A DNA stretch of 46,284 nucleotides. Origin: a virus. Both the position numbers and the translations under genes were made by a program. The DNA lies in IMG/VR virus record IMGVR_UViG_3300043411_001121, positions 1-46,284 of that record. One strand, given 5' to 3'. The stretch's first letter is position 1. The number at the start of each line of letters is the position of its first letter. The notes beneath the pieces are model-generated. The model saw only the letters and a program-made list of their open reading frames with translations, did not search any database and was not told the DNA's origin. Of this stretch, positions 23,036 to 31,813 are shown one piece after another.

Positions 23036-24642
23036 TGCGCGGCATTATACGTAGGGCGTATTTTGATGGTGCTCAAATCGAGATTGAGCAAATACCGATT
23101 GTCGCTGGCGCTACTGAGGTTGAGGCTGTAGGCGCTTCCGCTGGCGTAGCGACTTGCGCGGCTGTTGGTCGTGCTAAGTTTAAAGGCACGGGTACGGCGA
23201 CGTGCGCCGCTTCAGTCACCGGCGTAAGTCGTGTAAAATTTAGAGCCAGCGGAAGCGTTGCCGGAGTCGCTTCTTGTACCGGAATAAGCCGCTTAGTAAG
23301 TCGTAGTGCGGGTTCGTCACCCGGTATAGGTTTGTGTGCGGCGGTTAGCGCAGCAATTAAACGATCCGGCGGTAGCTGCGCTGGAACGAGTGCGGTTAGT
23401 GGCGTACTTCGGGCGACAAATCACGGTGCTGGAACAATTAGTTGCACGGCTACGTTGGCTGGTGTTCTTTACGAACGTTTCGCGGCTGCCGGTGCGCTCA
23501 GCGGTACGTCTACGGTAGCCGGTGTTGGTACATTTAAATACGCAGTTACAGGAATAAGCACGGGTCAGGCGACAGTATCGGGCGCATCGCGCAGTGTTAA
23601 TCGAACGGTAGGCACGGCAAACGGAATAGCGACAGTAACCGGCTACAGCGCAGTTTTATCGCGTTCGCAGAGCGGCAGTGCCGGATCGAGCGCGTGTAGC
23701 GGCGCGACAAGAACGTATTCACGATCAAGCGCACTAAGTAGCGGAACAGGCACATGCGCCAGTGTGGGCATAGGTGAGGCGCATATTGTCGGTGCGATTA
23801 GCGGTATTGGTAGCTGCGTAGGCGCTATCTACGGTGAAGGCACGAGTAGCGGTGTTCTGGCAGGTTTGTGTAGCGTAAGTGGCACAAGTCGCGCAATTGT
23901 GCGAACAGCGTCAGGTGTTACAGCACAAGGGGCGGTACAGGGCGCGTCGCGTTCGCTTAATCGAGCTAACGGTAGTGTTTCCGGTACGAGCGCTGTCGCA
24001 GGTGTAGGCGCGGAGCGTATACGTACGAGTGGCACGAGTGGTGGAATCGCCAGTGTTAGTGGATACAGTCGTTCACTAAATGCAGCGCATGGAAGTGCGA
24101 ACGGTAGTGCTACTGTATCGGGTATTGGATCGGCGGATACAGAAGGTATCGGTAGCGCAAGCGGTATAGCGGGTTGTAGCGGTGTGGCACGTACTCTTGT
24201 TAGGGGTGTTGGTGCAAGCAACGGTATAGGCGCAGTAACCGCAGCAATACGTGTCGCTTATCGGTGTACAGGTGTCAATAGTGGCGGCGGTACGTGTACC
24301 GGACATACCCAATTCGGTGTACCGGGTTTGGTGCAAGGAACAAGTACCGTCACCGCTGTTGGTACGATTAAACGTCATGCTGCGGGAACACTAAGCGGTA
24401 TAGGCGCGTTAGCCGGAGTCGGTCGACTATCGATCGCAGAACCCGGTAGTATTAGCGGATCGAGCGTAGTAACCGGTGTTGGTGAGGCGCGTTTCACACC
24501 AGAGCGCTTAAATATTAATATCAGAACTACGCTTGAACGTGAATATATTGACGTAACGCTTATAAAGTACGATATTGGTATTGAACTTGAAGCCCAAGCG
24601 ATAACGATAACCACAGAAATTCAAAGCGTGAGTTTAGTATGA
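23035..24642 (+). CDS. Tandem 20-residue repeat protein, 535 aa
   Basis: After ~32 residues the protein consists of about 23 near-tandem units of 20 residues (60 bp), to about residue 495. Each unit follows the pattern G-s-x-s-G-x-a-x-v-s-G-v-x-r-x-x-x-r-x-x, with Gly/Ser/Ala/Thr dominant and almost no aromatic residues. Example units are GTANGIATVTGYSAVLSR and ANGSVSGTSAVAGVGAERIR. The C-terminal ~40 residues are ordinary (LEREYIDVTLIKYDIGIELE). The period suggests a beta-solenoid rod or fibre. No function is assigned. Confidence 0.78.
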   Translation: MRGIIRRAYFDGAQIEIEQIPIVAGATEVEAVGASAGVATCAAVGRAKFKGTGTATCAASVTGVSRVKFRASGSVAGVASCTGISRLVSRSAGSSPGIGLCAAVSAAIKRSGGSCAGTSAVSGVLRATNHGAGTISCTATLAGVLYERFAAAGALSGTSTVAGVGTFKYAVTGISTGQATVSGASRSVNRTVGTANGIATVTGYSAVLSRSQSGSAGSSACSGATRTYSRSSALSSGTGTCASVGIGEAHIVGAISGIGSCVGAIYGEGTSSGVLAGLCSVSGTSRAIVRTASGVTAQGAVQGASRSLNRANGSVSGTSAVAGVGAERIRTSGTSGGIASVSGYSRSLNAAHGSANGSATVSGIGSADTEGIGSASGIAGCSGVARTLVRGVGASNGIGAVTAAIRVAYRCTGVNSGGGTCTGHTQFGVPGLVQGTSTVTAVGTIKRHAAGTLSGIGALAGVGRLSIAEPGSISGSSVVTGVGEARFTPERLNINIRTTLEREYIDVTLIKYDIGIELEAQAITITTEIQSVSLV

Positions 24643-24962
24643 CATTAGCAACAGAAATTTATCAAGGCGATTCCAGCGATGTTATCGCGGTAAGTGTGTA
24701 TTATAATGAAGAGGCTGTTGCGGACTTAACTGGATATACCGCTACGTTATCTGTTGTGAGTTGCCTAGGCGCTGACCCGCTTATCGAAAAATCAATGAAC
24801 GCCGATGATAGCGTATTCACCGCACAAATAGCGCCGGACGAATCGGAAGAGCTTGACGTGGGTTCGTATATTATAATTGCGCAAGTCGAAAATCTTGATC
24901 TTGATTTTCGTAAGGAACAGCACATCGCGCTAGAGGTCTTAAAACAAGGATACACAGCATGA
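24639..24962 (+). CDS. Small beta-rich virion protein, 107 aa (BppU N-terminal-like)
   Basis: It begins MTLATEIYQGDSSDVIAVSV and continues YNEEAVADLTGYTATLSVV, an alternating strand pattern seen in N-terminal domains of baseplate/upper fibre proteins that attach to virions. It overlaps both neighbours by four bases (ATGA), so it is coupled. It may link the repeat protein to the particle. The family match is weak. Confidence 0.6.
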   Translation: MTLATEIYQGDSSDVIAVSVYYNEEAVADLTGYTATLSVVSCLGADPLIEKSMNADDSVFTAQIAPDESEELDVGSYIIIAQVENLDLDFRKEQHIALEVLKQGYTA

Positions 24963-25459
24963 CGATTTTAGTTGAAGATGGAACAATTGTTACCGACGCT
25001 AATTCCTACGTTACGGTGGAAGAAGCTCGCGCCTACGCGCGTGCGAGAGGTACATATATATCCGATGCTACGCGTGTCGTTGAGCAAGAATTAGTACAGG
25101 CCATGGATTATCTCGAATCGCTCCGAAATAGCTATAAAGGCAAGAAAACCGATGTAACGCAGACTTTACAGTGGCCGCGTCAATCGGTCTATATTGACGG
25201 CGAGCTTTTCGCGAGTGACGCTATCCCCACAGAGTTGAAAGCTGCGCAAATGCGGTTGGTTATGGAAATCGAAGCGGGTTTCGATCCGATGGGTAATTCT
25301 GATGGTTTGCCATTTATTGTTAGCGAGCGTGTCGATGTATTGGAAACAAAATATTCAGAGGGAATTGCTACTTCCGGTCTGCCTATCCTACGCAAGGTGG
25401 AAGCCTTACTTGCGCCATTATTAACAACTGACGGTCTATTGACTGTCGTGCGAGCATGA
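24959..25459 (+). CDS. Head-tail connector, DnaT-like family
   Basis: A 166-residue protein. It opens MTILVEDGTIVTDANSYVTV with EEARAYARARG following, then QWPRQSVYIDG. This matches the phage family labelled DnaT-like single-strand-binding protein, which in neck-gene position is a head-completion or adaptor protein. The position between capsid and tail terminator supports the neck role. Confidence 0.8.
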   Translation: MTILVEDGTIVTDANSYVTVEEARAYARARGTYISDATRVVEQELVQAMDYLESLRNSYKGKKTDVTQTLQWPRQSVYIDGELFASDAIPTELKAAQMRLVMEIEAGFDPMGNSDGLPFIVSERVDVLETKYSEGIATSGLPILRKVEALLAPLLTTDGLLTVVRA

Positions 25460-25460
25460 T

Positions 25461-25838
25461 ATGGACTATCAACGCCAGATTACGCGAGCTTTAGCGCAGA
25501 TACAGGATCGAGGGCAAAGAGTGATCTGGAGAACGGTCGAAAATGCGCCTCCGGTTAACGCGGACGAACCGTGGAAACCGAATGGTCTTATTACCGTAGA
25601 TAAAACGGTATACATCGTTTTTCTGCCAATTAAACGCATCGGCTTTGAGACGTTGTTATTGCGTAACGGCATGGATGTTCCAAAGGGCAATCTGGCCGGG
25701 ATAATGGGCGCAGTTGATTTTACACCCGCATTGAAAGATGTTATTATTCGCAACGGTGTACAGTTGCACGTGTGTAAAGTCGATCCGCTAGCGCCCAACG
25801 GTACGACTATACTTTATAAATTAGAGTTCGAATCATGA
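25461..25838 (+). CDS. Head closure (stopper) protein, 125 aa
   Basis: Beta-rich small protein with two or three strand pairs (GLITVDKTVYIVFLPIKRIG and ALKDVIIRNGVQLHVCKVDP). It lies between the connector and the tail terminator, where head-closure proteins are encoded in siphophages. Assignment is mainly by position. The stop overlaps the next start (ATGA). Confidence 0.68.
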   Translation: MDYQRQITRALAQIQDRGQRVIWRTVENAPPVNADEPWKPNGLITVDKTVYIVFLPIKRIGFETLLLRNGMDVPKGNLAGIMGAVDFTPALKDVIIRNGVQLHVCKVDPLAPNGTTILYKLEFES

Positions 25839-26293
25839 CCGCTACCTACTCAGAAGCTATCGATGCCATGTTCACGCTTTTCAATACAGCGTGGAAAGAC
25901 GGAGCCACGGCAATTGTGGGTAATGTGCCGCAAATACGCTGGCAGGGCGTTGAAAGCGCAGGTACACCGCCTATGTCGAATTTTTGGGCGCGAGTGCTTG
26001 TTCAAAACGTTACAGAGAAACAAACTTCGTTTGAATCAGGCATTGCGTCAGACGAAAAGAAACGGTATACTGCGCATGGTTTATTGTTTGTACAAATCTA
26101 TTGTCCTATGTCGCATAGTCGATCAATGGAAAAAGGACGACAATTAGCAGAACTGGCGCGTAATGCTTTTCGCGGAAAACAAACTGTCAATGGCGTATGG
26201 TTTAGGAATGCGAATATCATAGAATTAACACCACAGGACGATTCGTATCGCATAAATGTTGTGATTGAATACGAATATGATGAAATAGGGTAA
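25835..26293 (+). CDS. Tail terminator protein, 152 aa
   Basis: Contains EAIDAMFTLFNTAWKDG, then ARVLVQNVTEKQTSF and LLFVQIYCPMSHSRSMEKGR, the alternating pattern of phage tail-terminator/completion proteins (DUF4128-like). Such proteins cap the tail tube at the neck. It directly precedes the tail tube gene. Confidence 0.75.
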   Translation: MTATYSEAIDAMFTLFNTAWKDGATAIVGNVPQIRWQGVESAGTPPMSNFWARVLVQNVTEKQTSFESGIASDEKKRYTAHGLLFVQIYCPMSHSRSMEKGRQLAELARNAFRGKQTVNGVWFRNANIIELTPQDDSYRINVVIEYEYDEIG

Positions 26294-26305
26294 GGAGTAC
26301 CGCTA

Positions 26306-27826
26306 ATGGTAAATAAGATTGACAGTAATTTAACTGGTCTGGCCTTTGCAGAAGAGGAGACGCCTAAGACGCTGCCGGGTTCTCCCGTATGGTATGCGCT
26401 TGCGCCTAACTCTTATCCTGATTTCGGTGGCGATATTAAAACTGTTGCGCGTGAACCGATTAACGCATCGCGTCAAGATGAAAAAGGTACGACAACCGAT
26501 CTCGACGCTGCTGGCGGTTTTAGTATGGATTTAACACAGCAAAATAGTGTGCGCTTGGCGCAAGGTTTTATGTTCGCCGATGCGCACGAGAAATTTGATA
26601 CAGCGCCGTTGAATGGGTCAAGTATCACGATAACCGCAGTTGACGGCACCAACGACCAATTTGAAGCTTCAAGTGGATTAACCGGTTTCGCTGTCGGTGA
26701 TTTAATTTTAGCTACCGGTTTCGGGTTAGACGCGAACAACGGATTACACGTAATTGAAGGCGTTGCCTCCGCTGCCGTAGACGTAGCAACTAATTTAACC
26801 GCAGAGGCATCCCCTCCAGCGGATGCGCGTATTCAAGCCGTTGGATTTCAGTTTGAAGCCGGAGACGCAACCCTCACTTTGACAAGTGGTGTACTGAAAT
26901 TAAGCGCGACCACGAAAAACTTGACGCAACTAGGTCTATCCGTCGGTGAGTGGATATGGCTTGGTGGTGACTCTTCTAGCTTGCAATTTAGCCAAAAAGG
27001 TTTTGCGAGAGTTCTTTCTATTGCTGCGGGTCAAATCGTATTTGACAAAGTCACAAACGGTAGTTTCGCAACCGACGCTGCGGGCGCTAAAACGGTTCAA
27101 ATATTTTTTGGTAAATTCATCAAAAATGAAAAAGAGCCAGAAGACATCATCATGCGTTCGTACCAGTTCGAACGTACACTCGGTAGCGATGACGATGGCG
27201 TGCAAGCTGAATATATTACCGGTCAGGTGGCGAATGAACTATCGATTAAAGTACCGTCCGCAGATAAGGTAACGGTTGATTTCGGTTTCATTGGATTAGA
27301 CCACTTAACCACAACTGGCGCGGAAGGTCTAGCCGACGGCGACCGTGTTGACCTGGTAAACGAGAATGCATTCAATACGTCATCATCCGTTTATCGTCTT
27401 AGAATGAATATTATCGATCCAGCGACACTGCTACCCACAGCTTTGTTCGCGTATGTGACCAACGCGACGATCAATATCAAGAATAACGCTTCTGCGGTTA
27501 AGGCCGTCGGTACGTTGGGCGGTATCGATATCAGTGTGGGTAACTTTAATGTGAGTGGCGATGTTGAGGCATATTTCACGAATGTGGCCGCTATTTCAGC
27601 TATTCGGGATAACTCCGATGTAACGCTCGATCTAATTTTTGCGCAAGAAAATGCGGGTGTTGTTGTGGATATTCCACTGCTCGGCTTGGGTGGCGGAAAA
27701 CTAAACGTACAAAAAGATCAACCGATTAAAGTGCCGTTGCAAATTAAAGCCGGTAGATCAACAAGCGATTTCACATTCGGTATGACGTTCTTGCCTTACT
27801 TGCCGACTGTGGCTATGCCTAGCTAA
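26306..27826 (+). CDS. Major tail tube protein, 506 aa
   Basis: It begins VNKIDSNLTGLAFAEEETPK and includes a large beta domain with TQQNSVRLAQGFMFAD, the pattern of the tail tube family (Phage_tube_2-like). At 506 residues it is longer than the usual ~300, with an inserted ~150-residue beta domain near residues 95-240 (SSLQFSQKGFARVLSI) that may project from the tube. AAGGAG precedes the ATG. Confidence 0.78.
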   Translation: MVNKIDSNLTGLAFAEEETPKTLPGSPVWYALAPNSYPDFGGDIKTVAREPINASRQDEKGTTTDLDAAGGFSMDLTQQNSVRLAQGFMFADAHEKFDTAPLNGSSITITAVDGTNDQFEASSGLTGFAVGDLILATGFGLDANNGLHVIEGVASAAVDVATNLTAEASPPADARIQAVGFQFEAGDATLTLTSGVLKLSATTKNLTQLGLSVGEWIWLGGDSSSLQFSQKGFARVLSIAAGQIVFDKVTNGSFATDAAGAKTVQIFFGKFIKNEKEPEDIIMRSYQFERTLGSDDDGVQAEYITGQVANELSIKVPSADKVTVDFGFIGLDHLTTTGAEGLADGDRVDLVNENAFNTSSSVYRLRMNIIDPATLLPTALFAYVTNATINIKNNASAVKAVGTLGGIDISVGNFNVSGDVEAYFTNVAAISAIRDNSDVTLDLIFAQENAGVVVDIPLLGLGGGKLNVQKDQPIKVPLQIKAGRSTSDFTFGMTFLPYLPTVAMPS

Positions 27827-27843
27827 TTAATAATGAGGAACCA

Positions 27844-28290
27844 ATGAGCTTAAAACATAAATTCAAAATTGACGCGATTGCAGCTAATGAGGGCGTATGG
27901 GTCGAATTCTCGGATTGTCCAAATAAGGACGGAAGTATTCCAAGTTTCTTATTGGCGCGTGCCAGTAAGCAAAATACGCGTTATCAACTCGAATTGCACA
28001 AAGTAAATAAACAAATCGGAGTAGATCGACGCGGTATGCTAGATATGGCGAGCATAACCGAGGACAAAGCGGAAGCGATGGAATTAGATATGTTCCTCGG
28101 TACTATTTTGCTTAATTGGTCAAACTTTCAACCGGAAGACGATGGCGTTGAATTAGATTTTTCACGCGAGAATGCGCGTATGATTTTCAGTTCGCGCGAT
28201 TGGCTCGATCTCTACGATGAGCTTAATCTAAAAGCGTTAACAGCGGCTACTTTCCGCGATAAGCAAGTGGAAGCCGAAGCAAAAAACTAA
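27844..28290 (+). CDS. Tail assembly chaperone, short form (lambda gpG-like)
   Basis: A 148-residue protein whose gene ends in GCA AAA AAC TAA, so the -1 slippery heptamer AAAAAAC is directly followed by the stop. The centre is acidic and helical (DGVELDFSRENARMIFSSRD). With the frameshift product it should prevent aggregation of the tape measure before tail assembly. Placed between tube and tape-measure genes, as in lambda. Confidence 0.85.
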   Translation: MSLKHKFKIDAIAANEGVWVEFSDCPNKDGSIPSFLLARASKQNTRYQLELHKVNKQIGVDRRGMLDMASITEDKAEAMELDMFLGTILLNWSNFQPEDDGVELDFSRENARMIFSSRDWLDLYDELNLKALTAATFRDKQVEAEAKN

Positions 28291-28337
28291 TTGAAGTTCT
28301 TCTTTATTCCAGCGAAATGGCGGATATAGAGAAGAAC
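28281..28337 (+). promoter_or_regulatory. Programmed -1 frameshift site with stimulatory stem-loop
   Basis: The heptamer A AAA AAC (28281-28287) is in the zero frame. Eight bases downstream, 28296-28307 pairs with 28326-28337 in a 12-bp stem (one G-U) with an 18-base loop. After the slip, reading is open through 28317 to 28622, giving a 259-residue fusion. Confidence 0.88.
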
Positions 28338-28622
28338 ATCATTGACCAAGCGATTAGATTCAACGAACCGATACCGGATCGTATTCAAAATAAGCCCGTA
28401 TTAGGCGTTTCTTCTCTATTCTTTTTCAACTCGTTTATCGAGCTAGATACAGACCGCCCACATGGTATGTCCGCGGGGCCAATTCCGTGGACATCGTTGC
28501 ACGCTTATGCTATGTTCCATGCGTTGTCAGGCGAGCTTTACGACGATTTCTTTTGCATACTGCGCAAAATGGATACCGCCTGGCTAAAGCATCTTAGGAA
28601 TAACAATGGGAACGTTGAATAG
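28317..28622 (+). CDS. Tail assembly chaperone, frameshift extension (gpT-like domain)
   Basis: This frame is -1 relative to the preceding gene and open from the slippery site. Its own ATG at 28317 lacks a ribosome site, so it is most likely made only as the C-terminal part of the fusion: ten linker residues, then 101 residues. It contains an aromatic-rich helix (SLHAYAMFHALSGELYDDFF) and likely binds the tail tube protein. Only a fraction of ribosomes should make it. Confidence 0.83.
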   Translation: MADIEKNIIDQAIRFNEPIPDRIQNKPVLGVSSLFFFNSFIELDTDRPHGMSAGPIPWTSLHAYAMFHALSGELYDDFFCILRKMDTAWLKHLRNNNGNVE

Positions 28623-29007
28623 TTTTGCTTTAACAATGGATAAGCTTCGCGAGGATTTACCTAATATCGCGAACGAAGCCGCTATTGATATCGCGGCGGC
28701 TATTCTAAGCGATATGCTTACGGTAACGCCGGTTGACACGTCTAAAGCGGTGTCCAACTGGCAAATCGGTTTAGGTACACCATACACCGTTGAACGTGAA
28801 CCCTACTACAAAGGTCGACGCGGCTCGACACGCCTTGTAAGCTCTAATGCTGCGCTTAAAGATGGCGTTCTTGCGATACAGCAAAAGAAACCAGGCGAAC
28901 CGCTGTACATTTCGAATTCGGCGCATTACATCGAAGATTTAAACGATAGGGGCAACTTTACGCATCGCGCGGCCTTAATCGCTAAATTGAATTTGAGGAA
29001 TGTGTAA
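28606..29007 (+). CDS. HK97 gp10-like or small tail protein, 133 aa
   Basis: It contains ANEAAIDIAAAILSDMLTVT and PVDTSKAVSNWQIG, followed by LYISNSAHYIEDLNDRG, the form of the HK97 gp10 family of tail-completion/minor tail proteins (PVDTG...NW and the SAHY..LE motif). Its normal place is before the tape measure; here it overlaps both neighbours. Confidence 0.75.
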   Translation: MGTLNSFALTMDKLREDLPNIANEAAIDIAAAILSDMLTVTPVDTSKAVSNWQIGLGTPYTVEREPYYKGRRGSTRLVSSNAALKDGVLAIQQKKPGEPLYISNSAHYIEDLNDRGNFTHRAALIAKLNLRNV

Positions 29008-31478
29008 TGACGAAGCAAAGAATCGATATTGAGATTCAAGATAGAGTCGCCCCTAGTGTGGGCACAAAACTCGTTGCGTTGGCCGACGGTGCGCGTAGTG
29101 CGGATACGGCAATTGAACGGCTAAAACTTTCGTTATCGACGTTGAATACGACATCGTTGGACAGAGTCGCAAATTCGTCAGCTCGTATCATAACCGCACA
29201 GGCACGACAAACATCGGCGCAAGCGCGTCTCGAAGCGGCACAGGCACGCGCAGCTTTAACTAATTCGCGCATCGAGTCAGCAAATGCGCGATTAGCGTTA
29301 TCGCAGCAACGTGTGGCGACAGAAACCGCTAAGACAGAAGCAGTTCAACAACGTGCGGCAGCGAGTTCGGCTAAAGTCGCGCTAACTACTGTGCAACAGC
29401 AACAAGCGACTGCGCGACTGGCCGCGGAACAACAAAGACAAAAGGTCGTACAAGCAACAGCGGCGGCACAAATCAGCGCAGCTAATACGAAAGCGGCTAT
29501 TTCACAGCAACAGTTAACGACGGAAGCCGCACGTACTAATCTTGTACAGGCGCAAGCTGCCGGAGCCGCCACAAAAGCCGCTACAGCCACGATACAACAA
29601 GAATCAGCAGTACTTCGCTTAGCCGCTGCCGAGGATCGTCAAGCGGCAGCGGCAAGGGCGGCCAACTCAGTAACACGGATTAATAACCAGCTAAAACAAC
29701 AGGGTAATGCGGTGACGCGGCAGAGCCTCTATCAAACACAGAATTTACTGTATCAGTTAAATGACGTGGTCGTCGGCTTAGTTTCCGGGCAAAAACCGTT
29801 AACTGTACTGGTGCAACAGGGTTCGCAAATATCGACTATTTACGGCCCAGGTAAAGGCGTTCTTGGTGTTTTCAAAGCGCTAGGCGCTTCATTAGCTACG
29901 ATATTCGTACCATTAGCGCCTGTTATCGCGATTGTCGCCGCGTTGGGTGCGGGTTTCCTTGCGCTTAATCACGAGATAAAGAAAGTAACCGGTACTAAGA
30001 TTCAACTCGGCGACACGTTCAAAGCAATATTTCAAGTCGCGGCCAGAGATATCGAGAGCAAGCTGAAACCCGCAATAAGCAGTATTCGACCGCTGTTCAT
30101 TTATGTTTACGCAGGTGTCAAGGAGGCCACGAAATCTATTATCAATAGCATTGTGGGTACATTTGTCCTTGGGTATAACTTCATAAAGATTATTTGGAAT
30201 GATTTCCCTAAATTCTTATTAGGGCGCTTTAAAGACGCGTTTAATGAAGTATTAGCCGCTATTCAAGAATTCGCAAATTCGTCGAGCGGTTTATTGAACA
30301 AAGCGATCCAGACAGCGAATAGTCATCTAGGTTCCGATAAACAAATATCATTGATACCCACATTAGATTTTGATATCGATAAAACGAAACAAGGTGTTGC
30401 GGCAGCTAAAACATTAATGACTGACCTGGCCGAGTCCGCTAAATCCGCATTCGCTACGGATTACGTGGATGGATTTTTTAACGACGTAACCAAGCAAGCG
30501 GAAAAAAACAGGGCAAAACGCCAAGCCGAAGAAGACGCTAAGAATCATAAACCGACATTCGCCAAAATACTGAAAGAATATCAAGTTGAGGCCGAAGGTT
30601 TACGTAATGTCGGATCGGCGCGTGAACGTATTATAGCTATTGGCGAAGCCGAACGTAAATTGAATAGGGCATTAACCGCTGACGAGAAAAAGCGGTTGGG
30701 AGGTTTGGTCAACACCATTGAGAAATTGAAGTTGATTAATGATTTAAACGCACCGCTGTTGGAGTTAAAGACGCAGCAACCGCTATTAAATGCCGCGTTT
30801 AAAGAAGGTGCGATTTCGGAGCAGCAATACACGCAACGCATGATCGATTTACGCCTGGCGGCGCTGGCGTTGACCAATACAATTGATGGCGGCCTTAAAA
30901 CAGGCTTACTGACGATTCAACGTCAGTTTACCGATGTGTCTGGTCTGGCGTCTAATTTGATCGTCAATTCGTTTCAGAGCGCAGAAGATGCCATGGTAAG
31001 CTTGTTCACGACTGGTAAATTCGGATTCAAAGAAATGATAGACAGCATCCGCGCAGATTTAGCGCGGCTCGCTATTCGCCAAGCGATAACCGCTCCGCTA
31101 GCTGGCTTACTCGGCGGTATCGGAAGTAGTGCGCTGTCTATTGGATCGAGCTTCTTAAGCAGCCTTCCTTCCTTCGATGTCGGCACGTCTCGTGTACCGC
31201 ACGATATGATCGCGCAAATTCACAAAGACGAAATAATTGTTCCCGCATCACAGGCCAACGCAATTCGTTCTGGTCAAACAGGATCGAATAACCAAGCAAT
31301 TACGTTTAGCCCACAGATTAATATTGATGTCAAGGGCGGTAATGGTGATAATAGTCGCGATATGGCGATTAATATGGCGCAGTTGGTTAAGGTTCAATTA
31401 GAACAAGCCATGGCGCAATTCACGCGCCAACAACAGAAAATAGGTGGCATGTTAAGGGGAGGCATAGTAGTGCAATGA
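29007..31478 (+). CDS. Tape measure protein, 823 aa
   Basis: It is the longest gene between the chaperone and the tail-tip genes, starting on TAATG. Residues ~60-240 are a very Ala/Gln/Arg-rich coiled coil (QARLEAAQARAALTNSRIES). Residues ~270-310 contain the hydrophobic LATIFVPLAPVIAIVAALGA. The C-terminal part holds an Ala-rich globular segment. Length predicts a tail of roughly 120 nm by the usual scaling. Confidence 0.88.
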   Translation: MTKQRIDIEIQDRVAPSVGTKLVALADGARSADTAIERLKLSLSTLNTTSLDRVANSSARIITAQARQTSAQARLEAAQARAALTNSRIESANARLALSQQRVATETAKTEAVQQRAAASSAKVALTTVQQQQATARLAAEQQRQKVVQATAAAQISAANTKAAISQQQLTTEAARTNLVQAQAAGAATKAATATIQQESAVLRLAAAEDRQAAAARAANSVTRINNQLKQQGNAVTRQSLYQTQNLLYQLNDVVVGLVSGQKPLTVLVQQGSQISTIYGPGKGVLGVFKALGASLATIFVPLAPVIAIVAALGAGFLALNHEIKKVTGTKIQLGDTFKAIFQVAARDIESKLKPAISSIRPLFIYVYAGVKEATKSIINSIVGTFVLGYNFIKIIWNDFPKFLLGRFKDAFNEVLAAIQEFANSSSGLLNKAIQTANSHLGSDKQISLIPTLDFDIDKTKQGVAAAKTLMTDLAESAKSAFATDYVDGFFNDVTKQAEKNRAKRQAEEDAKNHKPTFAKILKEYQVEAEGLRNVGSARERIIAIGEAERKLNRALTADEKKRLGGLVNTIEKLKLINDLNAPLLELKTQQPLLNAAFKEGAISEQQYTQRMIDLRLAALALTNTIDGGLKTGLLTIQRQFTDVSGLASNLIVNSFQSAEDAMVSLFTTGKFGFKEMIDSIRADLARLAIRQAITAPLAGLLGGIGSSALSIGSSFLSSLPSFDVGTSRVPHDMIAQIHKDEIIVPASQANAIRSGQTGSNNQAITFSPQINIDVKGGNGDNSRDMAINMAQLVKVQLEQAMAQFTRQQQKIGGMLRGGIVVQ

Positions 31479-31813
31479 CAACGTTTACGCCAGCGTATGC
31501 GCCTTCGTACGGTGCGAGCTATGCCACGAAATACCGTGTATTACAGAATGATTTCGGCGACGGTTACGACCAGACCGTACAGGACGGCTTAAATAATGTG
31601 CAACAAATATGGGAGGTGCCTTGGAATAATATTTCTGACGAGAATGCGCAGGATATCCTTACGCAACTGGATGCGCTGGCCGGAAAAGTATTTGAATGGC
31701 TAACGCCTAACGGTGAGACAAAGAAATTCCGGTGCAAAAGTGTCAACCAGTCTTTCGTGGGTTTCCAGACACGAAATATCAGTGCAACTTTCGAGGAGAG
31801 CTTTAGCCAATGA
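31475..31813 (+). CDS. Minor tail protein M-like
   Basis: A 112-residue protein. The pattern RVLQNDFGDGYDQTVQDGLN, then ITWEVPW-like WEVPWNN and FRCKSVNQSFVGF, fits lambda gpM/Phage_min_tail proteins, which join tape measure and tip. It overlaps both neighbours by four bases. Confidence 0.78.
   Translation: MTTFTPAYAPSYGASYATKYRVLQNDFGDGYDQTVQDGLNNVQQIWEVPWNNISDENAQDILTQLDALAGKVFEWLTPNGETKKFRCKSVNQSFVGFQTRNISATFEESFSQ

Noticed and set aside
23829-24378. Open frames antisense to the 20-residue repeat gene
   Set aside because: They mirror the repeat DNA in another frame and have no ribosome sites.
29036-29590. Open frames antisense to the tape measure gene
   Set aside because: Cys/Ala-rich shadows of the Ala/Gln-rich coiled coil on the coding strand.
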